A DNA stretch of 64,000 nucleotides from Terriglobia bacterium (GCA_020072815.1 JAIQGE010000013.1:1-64000); one strand, 5' to 3'. Counted from the stretch's first letter, positions 36,149 through 45,548 are shown. The notes: generated from the sequence alone by a model not told the origin. A program made the numbers and translations.

Positions 36149-36988
36149 TTATTGCGACAACACCAGCGGTAGCCCGTTCTTGGTGTTGCCGATGATAATG
36201 ATCTTGCTGTTGGGGCTCTTGGCCAGCGTCTCGGTGGCCTCAATGCCTTTCCACTGCAACAACTGCGGGCTGATGCCCTGGGCCACAATCTGCTGGAAGT
36301 CGTGTATGCCCTGGGCTTCAATGCGCTTGCGGTCGGCTTCCTGCCGCTCTTTCTGCAGCCGGAAATTCATGGCCAGCGACTCCTGCTCGGCCTGCTGTTT
36401 GGTTTCAATCGAGGCCTTGAGAGCGTGGGGAAGCTGAATGTCGCGCAGCAGCACGTTTTCAACCACGATTCCTCGCGGCTCCAACTCGGCCTTCAACCCC
36501 GTTTTGATTTCGTCTTCCACCTGTTTGCGCTGGCTTGAATACATGGTGTTGGCGGAATGCCCGGCTGTAGTGTCGCGAATAATGGACCGCAGGTTGGGCT
36601 CAATGATGGTGTGGGCGTACTCCGGACCCAGCGTGCTGTAAACATCGGCCGCGCGATTGTGGTCCAGATGATAGATGAGTGAGGTGTCAATCTCCAGGTT
36701 CAGGCCTTCCATGGAAGGCGTGGACGTGTGTTCTTCCTGTGCTTGCGTGCGTATGGAGAAGACATGATTGACCTTGAAAGGGGAAACAAAATGGGTTCCT
36801 GCATCCAACGTATCGGGCAGCACCTTGCCGAACCACGTAAGCACGCCAACGTATCCGGGAGGAACGTAAGCCAGCGAAGCCCACATCAAAATGACTATTA
36901 CGCCGGCGACAAATGCGATCAGGATGAGCCGGGAAACTGTACCTGGGTTTGCGTCAACGACGCGGATCGGACCGCCAAAATGCGACAT
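36149..36988 (-). CDS. Prohibitin-type SPFH/Band 7 membrane protein
   Basis: The 279-residue protein has one N-terminal transmembrane helix (about 20-42, LILIAFVAGVIVILMWASLA). An SPFH domain follows (VPPGYVGVLTWFGKVLPDTL, EIDTSLIYHLDHNRAADVYS). Next is a charged coiled coil with EPRGIVVENVLLRDIQLP and TKQQAEQESLAMNFRLQKER, then a hydrophobic tail IIIIGNTKNGLPLVLS. Prohibitin-like proteins form large membrane rings that scaffold proteases or lipid domains. No FtsH or NfeD partner gene is adjacent. Confidence 0.9.
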   Translation of the reverse strand: MSHFGGPIRVVDANPGTVSRLILIAFVAGVIVILMWASLAYVPPGYVGVLTWFGKVLPDTLDAGTHFVSPFKVNHVFSIRTQAQEEHTSTPSMEGLNLEIDTSLIYHLDHNRAADVYSTLGPEYAHTIIEPNLRSIIRDTTAGHSANTMYSSQRKQVEDEIKTGLKAELEPRGIVVENVLLRDIQLPHALKASIETKQQAEQESLAMNFRLQKERQEADRKRIEAQGIHDFQQIVAQGISPQLLQWKGIEATETLAKSPNSKIIIIGNTKNGLPLVLSQ

Positions 36989-37474
36989 GGTGAACTCTCC
37001 TTGGTTGTTTCTTTATGAGTGCATATGAAATTGCGGCGTCAAGAGTGCAGTCTGGCACACGTGGCGGTTATTTGGCGATTCGCGCGCCTCGGCACTGACA
37101 GTCGTTTTCTTTGTCAAAGTTATTGCTAGCCAGCAGTTTTCGCACAAGAACTGGTGCAAGACCTTGGCCTTTACCCGCCCCCATCCCCAGGGACGAACCG
37201 TGCCTGCCAGAGTTCCAGAGTTTACATGGAAAATTTTTCAGTGTCAGGGAATAACTACCAAGCCCAACTCCGAATCGCCCTTTATAAGTCTTTTATTATC
37301 AACGGCTGGAGATTGGCATCGGGGATGCACTAACACATGCCAGACGAAGTGGCGCGCATCGGGGCGCTTTCGAGGATCTAACGGCCAGAGATCCTTCGAA
37401 AGTGCCTCGTTGCCTTTTGGGGTGAATATACCGCGTGAATCGGCCGGACAAAGTCATCCTTGCCGCATCCTTTC
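36989..37474. other. Intergenic region without a recognisable gene
   Basis: About 485 bp upstream of the SPFH gene. Short frames on either strand lack ribosome sites or protein-like composition. I identified no repeat, RNA gene or hairpin terminator. Confidence 0.5.
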
Positions 37475-37702
37475 CTATACCAGTTGCACTTTTCCCTGCA
37501 GGTCCATCCCCGCGCGGCGCAGGATGCCGGCGATCTCGCCATCGTTCAAGCGGCTGGCGTCATACTCCACCCGGATGGTGTGTTCTTTTTCGTCAAATTT
37601 GATCTTACGAACGCCATAAACTTCCCAGGCGTTGTTCAGCGCCTGCATCTGTTTTTCGCCCGGCGGCATGCCGTATTTGAAAACCACGTCCAGCAGGGTC
37701 AT
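37475..37702 (-). CDS. Small HMA-like (ferredoxin-fold) protein lacking the metal-binding CxxC
   Basis: The 75-residue product from ATG 37702 (AAAGGA 8 nt upstream) begins MTLLDVVFKYGMPPGEKQMQ. It has the beta-alpha-beta pattern of heavy-metal-associated domains: ALNNAWEVYGVRKIKFDEKE, HTIRVEYDASRLNDGEIAGI and LRRAGMDLQG. The loop that carries CxxC in metallochaperones is GMPPGEKQM here, with no Cys. It lies beside csoR-copA, divergent, about 400 bp away. A copper link is inferred from context only. Confidence 0.68.
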   Translation of the reverse strand: MTLLDVVFKYGMPPGEKQMQALNNAWEVYGVRKIKFDEKEHTIRVEYDASRLNDGEIAGILRRAGMDLQGKVQLV

Positions 37703-37842
37703 GTTGGGTCCTTTGGAAAACATTCTAATGATAGAACAAACGCGGCCCAATAGGGACGGAGCGGGCATCGCTTGCGACAGAAATCTTGAACATAGATCGC
37801 TGACTTTATTAGCTCTCCGGGATTCACGACGCCCTTTTGGAT

Positions 37843-37966
37843 TTGTCATCCTGAGGAGTCCGAATCCCGGTTGCGGGATGAGGGCGAGTCGAAGTTGAGC
37901 CGATATGCGGGCGTCTGAGCCCGCAGGCGAAATCCCGAGCGAAGTCGAGGGAGCCCTGAAGGACCC
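37843..37966 (+). repeat. Palindrome-rich intergenic element (GTCATCCTGAGGAG type)
   Basis: The stretch starts GTCATCCTGAGGAGTCCGAA and contains CCCGGTTGCGGG and GGGCGTCTGAGCCC hairpins. It ends with CGAGCGAAGTCGAGGGAGCC, then CTGAAGGACC. It resembles mosaic repeats I associate with acidobacterial intergenic regions. Only one copy is seen here, so its repeat nature is from recall. Confidence 0.4.
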
Positions 37967-38059
37967 CGAAGGTCTGTACCTCGCCATGCAGCTTCAGTGA
38001 GTTCTCACCAAGCACCCCTGCCTACACCCAAGGGCAGTGCTCAGCAATTTGAAAAAACA

Positions 38060-38090
38060 TTGACATCCACACACCCCATAGGGGTATAGT
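38060..38090 (+). promoter_or_regulatory. csoR promoter with CsoR-type operator
   Basis: TTGACA (38060-38065) and TATAGT (38085-38090) are separated by 19 bp. The palindrome ACCCC-ATA-GGGGT (38073-38085) fills the space up to the -10 box, matching the C-tract/G-tract operators of Cu(I)-sensing CsoR. Apo-CsoR would block the promoter. Transcription should start near 38097-38099, at the csoR ATG itself. Confidence 0.7.
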
Positions 38091-38098
38091 GTATATGT

Positions 38099-38419
38099 AT
38101 GCAGAAGCCAGCCAAAAAGAAGCCAGTTCGCCACGCCGTCCACGTGGACAGCGCCGCCAAGCAGGACGTGCTCCTGCGCTTGCGGCGGGTAGAAGGCCAG
38201 GTGCGCGGCGTACAGAAGATGGTCGAAGACGAGCGCTATTGTCCCGACGTGCTCACCCAGATGTCGGCCATCCATGAATCCCTGCGCGCGGTGGAGCGCA
38301 TTCTGATGAAGAACCACCTGGAGCACTGCGCCACCGAAGCCCTGCGCTCCGGCGACGACAAGAAAGCCCAGCGCACCTACCACGAATTGACGGAACTGTT
38401 TTATAAGCACGCTCGTTGA
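38099..38419 (+). CDS. csoR: CsoR-family copper-sensing repressor
   Basis: The 106-residue all-helical repressor has [18 protein letters not shown], then the Cu(I) ligand set: Cys in [11 protein letters not shown] and His and Cys in [11 protein letters not shown], which is the Cys-His-Cys site of CsoR rather than the RcnR pattern. It is directly followed by the copper ATPase, 13 bp downstream. An ACCCC-GGGGT operator sits in its promoter, so autoregulation with de-repression by copper is expected. Confidence 0.93.
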   Translation: MQKPAKKKPVRHAVHVDSAAKQDVLLRLRRVEGQVRGVQKMVEDERYCPDVLTQMSAIHESLRAVERILMKNHLEHCATEALRSGDDKKAQRTYHELTELFYKHAR

Positions 38420-38432
38420 GCGCGAGGGGACC

Positions 38433-41003
38433 ATGGAAACCGGAAAGACGCTCGTCCGCGACGTTGTCTGCAATATGCAGGTAGACCCGGCAACAGCACG
38501 CGGCAAAGCCGAATACAAAGGCCAAACGTATTACTTCTGCTGTGCCGGCTGCGAAGCCAAATTCAAGGCCCAGCCGGAAAAATATCTGTCGCCACAATCG
38601 CCGCAATCGTCGGTATCGGGTTTGGTCCAGCTTGGCAAACCATCGTCCGCGACGCCAGCTTCGGGTCTGGTCCAACTCGGCGGGATTGCGCCCGCCCAAT
38701 CACAACACCAGCACCATCATCACGCAACCTTGACCCAGACCGCGCCGGCCGCCACGTCTGCTCCTCAATCCGCCAACGCAACCTACATCTGCCCCATGGA
38801 CCCCGAAGTCCGTGAGCCGAAACCCGGCGCGTGTCCCAAGTGCGGCATGGCGCTTGAGCTGGAGACGCCGCTGGTGCAGAGCAAGGTGCAATACACCTGC
38901 CCCATGCATCCGGAGATTGTCCGCGACGCGCCGGGCAACTGCCCGATTTGCGGTATGGCTTTGGAACCGCGCGTGGTAGCGGGCGCGCATCAAGAAGATG
39001 ATTCTGAGTTGCGCAGTATGTCGCTTCGCTTCGAGGTCAGTGCGGCGCTGAGCGCGCCCTTGCTGGTCCTGTCCATGGCCGGCATGTTCGACCCCAATCT
39101 GAAGCACGCGCTTCCCGCCGGCTGGCTTGACTGGCTCCAGTTCGCGCTCGCCACCCCGGTTGTTCTGTGGGGAGGATGGCCTTTTTTTCAACGCGGTTGG
39201 GCATCTCTAGTCAACCGCCACTTGAACATGTTTACGCTCATCGCCATTGGCACCGGCACAGCGTACCTGTACAGCGTTGCCGCCGTGGCTTTCCCTGGAA
39301 TTTTTCCCGACACGTTTCGCATGCACGGCCGGGTTGAAGGCTACTTTGAGACTAGCGCCATTATCGTCACGCTGGTGCTGATGGGCCAGGTGCTGGAGCT
39401 GCGCGCGCGCCGTCATACCAGTTCAGCGATTCGCGCTTTGCTCGATTTGAGCCCCAAGACCGCGCGGCGCGTCCGTCTGAATGACGCCGCCGCCGACGAA
39501 GAAATTCCTCTCGAGCAAATCCATGCCGGCGACCACCTGCGCGTCCGTCCCGGAGAACGCGTTCCTGCCGACGGCACGATTGAACATGGCAGCAGCAGCG
39601 TGGACGAATCCATGATCACCGGCGAATCCATTCCGGTGGAGAAAACCGCCGGCGCCAAAGTAATCGGCGGGACCGTTAACCAGACCGGAGCCTTCGTCAT
39701 GAAAGCCGAGCGGCTGGGATCGGAGACGCTGCTGGCGCAGATCGTCCGCATGGTGGCCGAGGCGCAGCGCAGCCGCGCGCCCATCCAATCGCTGGCGGAC
39801 AAAGTCTCTGGCTATTTTGTGCCGGCCGTAGTGATCGTCGCTGCGTTGGCTTTTGTGGTCTGGGCAGTTTGGGGACCCGACCCACGCCTGGCTCACGCTC
39901 TGGTCAATGCCGTGGCGGTGCTGATCATCGCCTGCCCCTGCGCTCTGGGTCTGGCCACGCCCATGGCCATCATGGTCGGCACCGGACGCGGAGCCGCCGC
40001 CGGCGTCCTGGTCAAGAACGCCGCAGCCCTGGAGACCATGGAAAAAGTGGACACGCTGGTGGTGGACAAGACCGGCACGCTCACCGAAGGCCGGCCGCGC
40101 GTGACCCATGTGATCAGCGCCGGTGGCTTCGATGAAAACGAATTGCTGCGGCTCGCGGCGTCGCTGGAGCGCTCCAGTGAACATCCTCTGGCCGCCGCCA
40201 TGGTCAAAGGCGCTGAAGAACGAAGCCTGCAGCTGACCGTCGCAACCGGATTCGAGTACGTGACCGGGAAGGGCGTGATCGGCCAGGTTGACGGTCATGC
40301 CGTGGTCGCCGGGAACTCGGCGTTGCTGGATTCGCGCAACATCAAAGCTGGCGACCTCGCCGACCCAGCGGAAGCTCTGCGCCGCCAGGGCCAGACGGTG
40401 ATGCTGGTCGCGGTGGATGGCAAGGCCGCCGGCATAATCGCCGTTGCCGATCCAGTCAAAGTCAGCACGCGCGAAGCGCTGAGCGCATTGCGTGAAAGCG
40501 GACTCAAACTCGTGATGCTCACCGGCGACAACCGCGCGACGGCCGCGGCCATCGCCAGCGAACTTGGCATTGAAGAATTTGAAGCCGAGGTCCTACCCGA
40601 CAAAAAGGCTGACGTCATCAAGCGGATGCAAGCGCAAGGCCGCATCGTGGCCATGGCGGGAGACGGCGTGAACGACGCCCCGGCGCTGGCCCAAGCCAAC
40701 GTAGGCATCGCCATGGGGACGGGGACGGACATCGCTATCGAGAGCGCCGACATCGCCCTGGTGAAAGGCGACCTGCGGGCCATCGTCCGCGCACGCAACC
40801 TCAGCCGGGCCACCATGCGCAACATCCGCCAGAACCTGTTCTTTGCCTTTATCTACAACCTGCTGGGCGTGCCCGTAGCCGCCGGGATTCTGTATCCTTT
40901 TTTCGGACTGCTCTTGCAACCCGTCTTCGCCGCCGCCGCGATGAGCTTCAGCTCAGTCTCGGTGATCGGCAATGCGCTGCGCTTGCGGCGTGTGAAGCTG
41001 TAA
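38433..41003 (+). CDS. copA: Copper-translocating P1B-type ATPase with YHS and heavy-metal-binding domains
   Basis: This 856-residue inner-membrane pump exports Cu(I). The N-terminus has a YHS domain (11-50; [20 protein letters not shown]) and a linker with two SGLVQLG repeats and QHQHHHH. Two CPM(D/H)PE...CPxCGMALE domains follow at 118-141 and 154-177. The core has eight predicted helices, the TGES actuator ([12 protein letters not shown]), the CPC metal site near 501, DKTGTLTEG near 545 and [11 protein letters not shown] near 744. A classical CxxC HMA domain is absent. It is co-transcribed with csoR. Confidence 0.94.
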   Translation: METGKTLVRDVVCNMQVDPATARGKAEYKGQTYYFCCAGCEAKFKAQPEKYLSPQSPQSSVSGLVQLGKPSSATPASGLVQLGGIAPAQSQHQHHHHATLTQTAPAATSAPQSANATYICPMDPEVREPKPGACPKCGMALELETPLVQSKVQYTCPMHPEIVRDAPGNCPICGMALEPRVVAGAHQEDDSELRSMSLRFEVSAALSAPLLVLSMAGMFDPNLKHALPAGWLDWLQFALATPVVLWGGWPFFQRGWASLVNRHLNMFTLIAIGTGTAYLYSVAAVAFPGIFPDTFRMHGRVEGYFETSAIIVTLVLMGQVLELRARRHTSSAIRALLDLSPKTARRVRLNDAAADEEIPLEQIHAGDHLRVRPGERVPADGTIEHGSSSVDESMITGESIPVEKTAGAKVIGGTVNQTGAFVMKAERLGSETLLAQIVRMVAEAQRSRAPIQSLADKVSGYFVPAVVIVAALAFVVWAVWGPDPRLAHALVNAVAVLIIACPCALGLATPMAIMVGTGRGAAAGVLVKNAAALETMEKVDTLVVDKTGTLTEGRPRVTHVISAGGFDENELLRLAASLERSSEHPLAAAMVKGAEERSLQLTVATGFEYVTGKGVIGQVDGHAVVAGNSALLDSRNIKAGDLADPAEALRRQGQTVMLVAVDGKAAGIIAVADPVKVSTREALSALRESGLKLVMLTGDNRATAAAIASELGIEEFEAEVLPDKKADVIKRMQAQGRIVAMAGDGVNDAPALAQANVGIAMGTGTDIAIESADIALVKGDLRAIVRARNLSRATMRNIRQNLFFAFIYNLLGVPVAAGILYPFFGLLLQPVFAAAAMSFSSVSVIGNALRLRRVKL

Positions 41004-41011
41004 GTGCAACC

Positions 41012-41677
41012 CTACTTCCCCACGTACAACTCCGGCAACATCTCCTTCAGGTGCTCGACCTTGGGCAAATCATTGATGGCGATGTAAGGCTCGTTGGGAT
41101 GATGCTCGGCGTAATCCTGGTGGTAGTCTTCCGCCGGATAAAACGCCGACAACGCTGAAAGCTGCGTCACAATGCGCGACGAAAAGATCTTCGCGCGATC
41201 AAGCTGCTCGATGTACGCCTGCGCAATGCGTTTTTGTTCGTCGTTGGAATAGAAAATCACTGAGCGATATTGCGTCCCGGTGTCCGGTCCCTGGCGGTTC
41301 AACTCTGTTGGATTGTGGGCCACGGAGAAGAAGACTTTGAGCAACTGCCCAAACGAAACTTTTGACGGATCGTACGTGATGCGCACCGATTCGGCGTGGC
41401 CCGTCGCGCCGCTGCTGACGATCTCATAGTGCGCCGTGGCGGCGCTGCCTCCGGCGTATCCCGCCGTCGCCGACGTTACCCCTTTCACGTGCTCAAACAC
41501 GGCCTGAATGCCCCAGAAGCATCCGCCGGCCACCACCACAGTCGCCGACCCGCTGGTCTTGGCCAACGGAATGTCCTGCGCTGGGTCGGGTATTTTCACA
41601 GCCGCGCTGGAACTACTGCAGGCCACAGTGAACATCAGCGTAAATGCGGCCAGGCCGCGGAGCAGGGAACTAAACAT
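41012..41677 (-). CDS. msrA: Peptide-methionine (S)-S-oxide reductase, predicted lipoprotein
   Basis: MsrA reduces the S epimer of methionine sulfoxide. From ATG 41677 (GAGGAAAGATTCC upstream) the 221-residue product has a lipoprotein signal ending FTVAC (Cys 20). The active site GGCFWG has its catalytic Cys at 53, followed by VTSATAGYAGG, GHAESVRITYDP, FFSVAHNPTELNRQGPDTGT and QYRSVIFY. It lies 11 bp after msrB on the same strand. Lipidation implies a periplasmic location. The frame extends 41 codons upstream into msrB. Confidence 0.93.
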   Translation of the reverse strand: MFSSLLRGLAAFTLMFTVACSSSSAAVKIPDPAQDIPLAKTSGSATVVVAGGCFWGIQAVFEHVKGVTSATAGYAGGSAATAHYEIVSSGATGHAESVRITYDPSKVSFGQLLKVFFSVAHNPTELNRQGPDTGTQYRSVIFYSNDEQKRIAQAYIEQLDRAKIFSSRIVTQLSALSAFYPAEDYHQDYAEHHPNEPYIAINDLPKVEHLKEMLPELYVGK

Positions 41678-41688
41678 GGAATCTTTCC

Positions 41689-42303
41689 TCAAACTGATTT
41701 CACCAGACGCAATGAAGCCGAGTTGATGCAGTAACGCAAGCCGGTGGGTTTGGGACCGTCTTCGAAAACGTGGCCCAGGTGCGCGTCGCAGCGATGACAA
41801 GCCACGGCGACTCGCCGCATGCCAAAGGTGCGGTCTTCAATGCTCTCGACATTTTCCTGCGCAACGGGCTGCCAGAAACTGGGCCATCCCGTACCGGATT
41901 CAAACTTGGTGTCAGAGCTGAACAGGGCGGTGTCACAGCAGATGCAGCGATAGAGTCCTTTCGCATGCTCGTTCCAATATTTCCCGCTGAAGGCCATCTC
42001 GGTGTCGTCATGGCGCGTGATGGCGAAGGCGTTGGGCGCCAGTTGCTGCCGCCATTCGCTTTCTGCCTTCACGTTCTTCGGCACGTGCACGGTCTGCTTG
42101 CGCTCGCCTGAGTCAGTAAATTCCACAATGGTGACTTCCTGCGGCTGTTGTGCAGCGTGCCCCGCAGGACCGGCTTCGGCGGATGGTGATTTCTTCATAG
42201 ACCAAAAGTATAAACCTGCGCCGATCAGCGCTGCTGAAGACAGGAACGCTCTGCGGGTGGTTTTGCGGGAGGCGGGATCGTTATTGACGTTGGGAGAAAA
42301 CAT
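41689..42303 (-). CDS. msrB: Peptide-methionine (R)-S-oxide reductase, Tat-exported
   Basis: MsrB reduces the R epimer. The 204-residue precursor has a Tat-type signal (RKTTRRAFLSSAALIGAGL). The MsrB domain follows, with FAITRHDDTEMAFSG, zinc ligands in YRCICCDTALF and VACHRCDAHLGH, ESGTGWPSFWQPV, and the catalytic Cys in GLRYCINSASL. It is the first gene of an exported msrB-msrA pair. With msrPQ, the window encodes two independent extracytoplasmic methionine-sulfoxide repair routes. Confidence 0.93.
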   Translation of the reverse strand: MFSPNVNNDPASRKTTRRAFLSSAALIGAGLYFWSMKKSPSAEAGPAGHAAQQPQEVTIVEFTDSGERKQTVHVPKNVKAESEWRQQLAPNAFAITRHDDTEMAFSGKYWNEHAKGLYRCICCDTALFSSDTKFESGTGWPSFWQPVAQENVESIEDRTFGMRRVAVACHRCDAHLGHVFEDGPKPTGLRYCINSASLRLVKSV

Positions 42304-42453
42304 GGGCCATGCCGATGCAGACGATACAGCGCGCCACGCAACTCAAAGCCGCCGTTTCGGGTACATAGTTTGCCAACTGTCCTTTGCTGGGCAAAAGGAG
42401 ATAATACAACGCATCGGGCCCAATGGATTATGCCAATGGACGGAGCTGCGGCC

Positions 42454-43146
42454 ATGATGAACGTACAGTCTCCCAACCGGAACGACTCCGCCACAACCAT
42501 GCGTGAGATCCAAGCGAGTTTGGCGCGCTTGGAGCGGCGGGATTGGTGGCGATGGGGCACCGCCCTGGCGATCATGCTGTTGCTCACCCTGGGCCTGTTC
42601 TCGCTTTCTCTTGCCGGCATAAGAAAAGAGACCTTCGACCTGCTTCAACTGGACGTGGCGGTGCGCGGACTGCTGGCCCTGGTCCTGGTGTTTGATGTCT
42701 TCGTGATCTACCAGCAGATGATGATTTCCCGCTTGCGGCGGCAACTGTCCAGTCAAATCGGCATGATGGCCGCCCTGGAGGTCTTGAAGCCGGCTTCAGA
42801 GGAAGAACAGGCTACACGCAAGGAGCGGCGCCGCACGGAGCGCTGTCCTTTTGACCGCCGCCTCGAGGTCAAAACCATTGTGGACGGAAAATGGACGGTC
42901 TGCTTTGGACGCGTCATTGATCTCAGCGAGCTGGGATTGGGAGCCGTGGTTTCCGGGTCGCTGGCGCGCGGCGATAAAGTATCACTCGAATTCAACGCCG
43001 GCCCCGGCGACTTGAAGCTGACGCTCCCGGCAACTGTGCGTTACGTCCACGGCTTTCGCCACGGATTCGAATTCGCCGGCGTGCGCGCGGAACAAGTGGA
43101 CGTTCTGCGGCGAGCGTGCCGTCCAGGGCCTTCCAAAACGGCGTAG
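42454..43146 (+). CDS. Membrane-anchored PilZ-domain protein
   Basis: The 230-residue product from ATG 42454 (GGAG 8 nt upstream) has two transmembrane segments (about 30-52 TALAIMLLLTLGLFSLSLAG; about 63-85 LLALVLVFDVFVIYQQM). A C-terminal PilZ-like domain follows (RRRTERCPFDRRLEVKTIVD, RVIDLSELGLGAVVSG, ATVRYVHGFRHGFEFAGV). The RxxxR and (D/N)xSxxG motifs are present as RRRTER and DLSELG, so c-di-GMP binding is plausible. Upstream in-frame ATGs are at 42430 and 42436. The target process is unknown. Confidence 0.82.
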   Translation: MMNVQSPNRNDSATTMREIQASLARLERRDWWRWGTALAIMLLLTLGLFSLSLAGIRKETFDLLQLDVAVRGLLALVLVFDVFVIYQQMMISRLRRQLSSQIGMMAALEVLKPASEEEQATRKERRRTERCPFDRRLEVKTIVDGKWTVCFGRVIDLSELGLGAVVSGSLARGDKVSLEFNAGPGDLKLTLPATVRYVHGFRHGFEFAGVRAEQVDVLRRACRPGPSKTA

Positions 43147-43279
43147 ATCGCTTTGCCACGAATGAGGATTTCATCGATCCGTTCCTGTGCGCTCGCATGG
43201 CGCTGATGGTCAGCGAGCCAAGCCACGATCAAGCCAAAGATCACCGCTGTTCTATAATCCTGCGCGAGGATTCCCACCG

Positions 43280-44308
43280 ATGAAAACTGCTGTCGCCGTA
43301 TTTACGTTGTTCGTTGCCGCGCTCGCGCCAAGTGCTTCCTTCGCGCAAACTTCAAGCGAAGAAGGCAAAGTGGTGCGCTATGAGCTGAAGCCCAGCGAGC
43401 TGAAGTACACGTTTGCTTCGTCGTACGCGCCGGTGGCGCGGCTCAAGTCCGGCAACATTCTGGAAACCAACACCGTGGACTGCTTCGGCAACGCCGTCAA
43501 GAAGCCGGGTGACACGCTCAGCCTGGCCCCCGGCGACAACCCGCTGAGCGGGCCGTTTTACGTTGAAGGCGCCGAGCCGGGCGACACGCTGGCGGTGAAG
43601 ATCCTGGAGATCAACATTGACGGCAACCAGGGCATCGGCGCGCTGGCGCCGGGGTTTGGCGCGCTCAACTCCACCAACTACACGCCCATGCTCAATCCGG
43701 CCATTAAAGAGAAGATATGGTTTTATCCTATAGATCACGCCACCAACACGGCAACTTTCCAGGCGCTCGATTCGAAGTACTCGGTGAAGATTCCGCTGCA
43801 TCCTTTCTTCGGCTGCATCGGTGTGGCGCCGGCCGGTGGCGAAGCCCGCAGTTCGGTGGTGCCGGAAGCGTTTGGCGGCAACATGGATTCTCCCGAAGCC
43901 AGCGTGGGCAACACAGTTTATTTTCCCGTGAACACGCCGGGCGCAATGCTCTTCCTGGGCGACGGCCACGCCGCCATGGGTGACGGTGAAATCGCCGGCA
44001 CTGCCATTGAAGTCCCCTTGCGGAGCCGCGTGCAAGTGCGGGTGATCAAGGGCAAGAAAATCAACTGGCCGCGCTTTGAAAATGACGAATACATCATGGC
44101 CGTGGGCGCGTACCGTCCGCTGGACGACGCGCTGCGCATTGCCTTCACCGAGCTGGTCGGCTGGATCCATGACGACTACGGGCTATCGGAGATGGACGCC
44201 TACCAGTTGCTGTCACAGGTCGGCGAAATTCATTTGAATGAAATGGTGGATCCCAATTACGTGATTGTCGCGAAGGTGAAGAAGAAGTTCTTGCCGAAGG
44301 GGAAGTAG
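43280..44308 (+). CDS. Secreted acetamidase/formamidase-family protein
   Basis: The 342-residue product from ATG 43280 begins MKTAVAVFTLFVAALAPSAS, a Sec signal peptide ending FAQ. The FmdA/AmdA domain has GPFYVEGAEPGDTLAVKILE, KIPLHPFFGCIGVAPAGGEA, GGNMDSPEASVGNTVYFPV and LFLGDGHAAMGDGEIAGTAI. Cytoplasmic members hydrolyse formamide or acetamide. The export signal is unusual for a nitrogen-scavenging amidase, so the substrate is uncertain. It is convergent with the MBL-fold gene, 9 bp between stops. Confidence 0.88.
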   Translation: MKTAVAVFTLFVAALAPSASFAQTSSEEGKVVRYELKPSELKYTFASSYAPVARLKSGNILETNTVDCFGNAVKKPGDTLSLAPGDNPLSGPFYVEGAEPGDTLAVKILEINIDGNQGIGALAPGFGALNSTNYTPMLNPAIKEKIWFYPIDHATNTATFQALDSKYSVKIPLHPFFGCIGVAPAGGEARSSVVPEAFGGNMDSPEASVGNTVYFPVNTPGAMLFLGDGHAAMGDGEIAGTAIEVPLRSRVQVRVIKGKKINWPRFENDEYIMAVGAYRPLDDALRIAFTELVGWIHDDYGLSEMDAYQLLSQVGEIHLNEMVDPNYVIVAKVKKKFLPKGK

Positions 44309-44317
44309 TCGCCTGCG

Positions 44318-44947
44318 TCACTTCTGCAAAAACGGATTGCTCTCCCGCTCCTCGCCAATCGTGGTCATCGGCCCATGTCCGGGTACCACGATCGTATCGT
44401 CAGGTAGCGCCAACACCTGGCCGTGGATTGATTTCATGATCTTCTCAAACGATCCGCCGGGCAGGTCGGTGCGTCCGATGCTCCCGGCAAACAGCGTGTC
44501 GCCGGCGATCAGCGTCTTTTCCTGCGGCAGGTAGAGGCAGATGCTGCCTTCGGTGTGTCCCGGCGTGTGGATCACGCTGCCGGAAATGTTTCCAATCTTG
44601 AGAACGCTGCCTTCGCCGACGGTTTCATCCACCTTCACCGCGCCCGGCGGACGCATGCCCACCCAACTGGCCTGCACGTCCAGCATCTTGAGCAGGGCCT
44701 GATCATTCTGGTTCATCAGGATGGGTGCGCCGGTGGCGGCTTTGAGTTTCATGGCTCCGCCCACGTGATCAATGTGCGCGTGGGTGATGACGATTTGCTT
44801 CAGCGTGAGGTTTTCCTGGCGCAGGATGTCCAGGATGTCGTCAATCTGGTCGCCCGGATCGATCACCATGGCTTCGCGGGTTTGTTCGTCGCCGATGACC
44901 GAGCAGTTGCACTGCAATGGGCCGACAGGGAAGACTTTGTGGATCAT
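44318..44947 (-). CDS. MBL-fold hydrolase, glyoxalase II-like (YcbL type)
   Basis: The 209-residue cytoplasmic protein begins MIHKVFPVGPLQCNCSVIGD. It carries the metal motif HAHIDHVGG, then the third His in HTPGHTEGSICLYLP, GDTLFAGSIGRTDLPGG and the final VVPGHGPMTTIGEE. It lacks the C-terminal helical domain of true glyoxalase II, as in YcbL-type hydrolases. A thioester substrate is likely but not proven. Confidence 0.88.
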   Translation of the reverse strand: MIHKVFPVGPLQCNCSVIGDEQTREAMVIDPGDQIDDILDILRQENLTLKQIVITHAHIDHVGGAMKLKAATGAPILMNQNDQALLKMLDVQASWVGMRPPGAVKVDETVGEGSVLKIGNISGSVIHTPGHTEGSICLYLPQEKTLIAGDTLFAGSIGRTDLPGGSFEKIMKSIHGQVLALPDDTIVVPGHGPMTTIGEERESNPFLQK

Positions 44948-44962
44948 AAAAAACCAGCCATG

Positions 44963-44987
44963 AGCACTTAGCCGCTAGCACTTAGCC
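44963..44987. repeat. Direct repeat AGCACTTAGCC x2
   Basis: Two perfect 11-bp copies are separated by GCT just upstream of the MBL gene. Confidence 0.6.
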
Positions 44988-45137
44988 TTTGTTTCGTGGG
45001 CAAGATGGTTTTGCAAAGCGCCCGACGGAAAAAGCATCAAAAGAGAAAACAGAATCGGGGAAAAACCTTGTCCGGGTTTGTACCTCGTCGGTGACGAGAT
45101 GATTGCGTAGTCTTCGAAAATCCTGGTTCAGCCAAAG

Positions 45138-45156
45138 GCTAATGGCTAATGGCTAG
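45138..45156. repeat. GGCTAAT tandem repeat
   Basis: GGCTAAT-GGCTAAT-GGCTAG lies immediately after the secG stop. It is similar in style to the CTAG-rich heptamer array at 27631. Confidence 0.55.
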
Positions 45157-45160
45157 CTCG

Positions 45161-45520
45161 CTATTTTGGCGACTGCGCCGGAGCCGGCTGTACTGGTGCT
45201 GACTGCTGAGCAGGCGCTGCCGGGGACGGACTCGCCGGCGCTGTCTGGCTGGCGGGCACTTTGTCCAACACTGACGTTGAGGCGCCCCTCCGGCTGCCAA
45301 AGTAGGTCAGCGCGATGGAACTCACCATAAAGATGATGGCGCACCAGGTCGTGAGCCGGGAGAGCACGGTCGCCGTGCCGCGCGGACCAAAAGCCGTCTG
45401 GCTGCCCATGCCGCCGAAGGTGGCGGCGATGTCCGCGCTCTTGCCGTGCTGCAGCAGCACAACAATGATCAGTACAGCGCTCACAAACAAGTGGACCACG
45501 GTAATCAGACCGGTAATCAT
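45161..45520 (-). CDS. secG: Preprotein translocase subunit SecG
   Basis: The 119-residue product from ATG 45520 starts MITGLITVVHLFVSAVLIIV. It has two transmembrane helices (about 3-22 and 53-73) linked by VLLQHGKSADIAATFGGMGS, the hallmark SecG loop. A Pro/Ala/Gln/Ser-rich tail extends beyond the family core. SecG assists SecYE-SecA export. It follows tRNA-Leu on the same strand, with 28 bp from the tRNA 3' end to the ATG. Confidence 0.93.
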   Translation of the reverse strand: MITGLITVVHLFVSAVLIIVVLLQHGKSADIAATFGGMGSQTAFGPRGTATVLSRLTTWCAIIFMVSSIALTYFGSRRGASTSVLDKVPASQTAPASPSPAAPAQQSAPVQPAPAQSPK

Positions 45521-45548
45521 TCGTTTCTCAGCAATCCTTTCAAACTTA

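Noticed and set aside
37164-37619. 151-codon plus-strand frame
   Set aside because: Composition not protein-like and it overlaps the better supported HMA-like gene.
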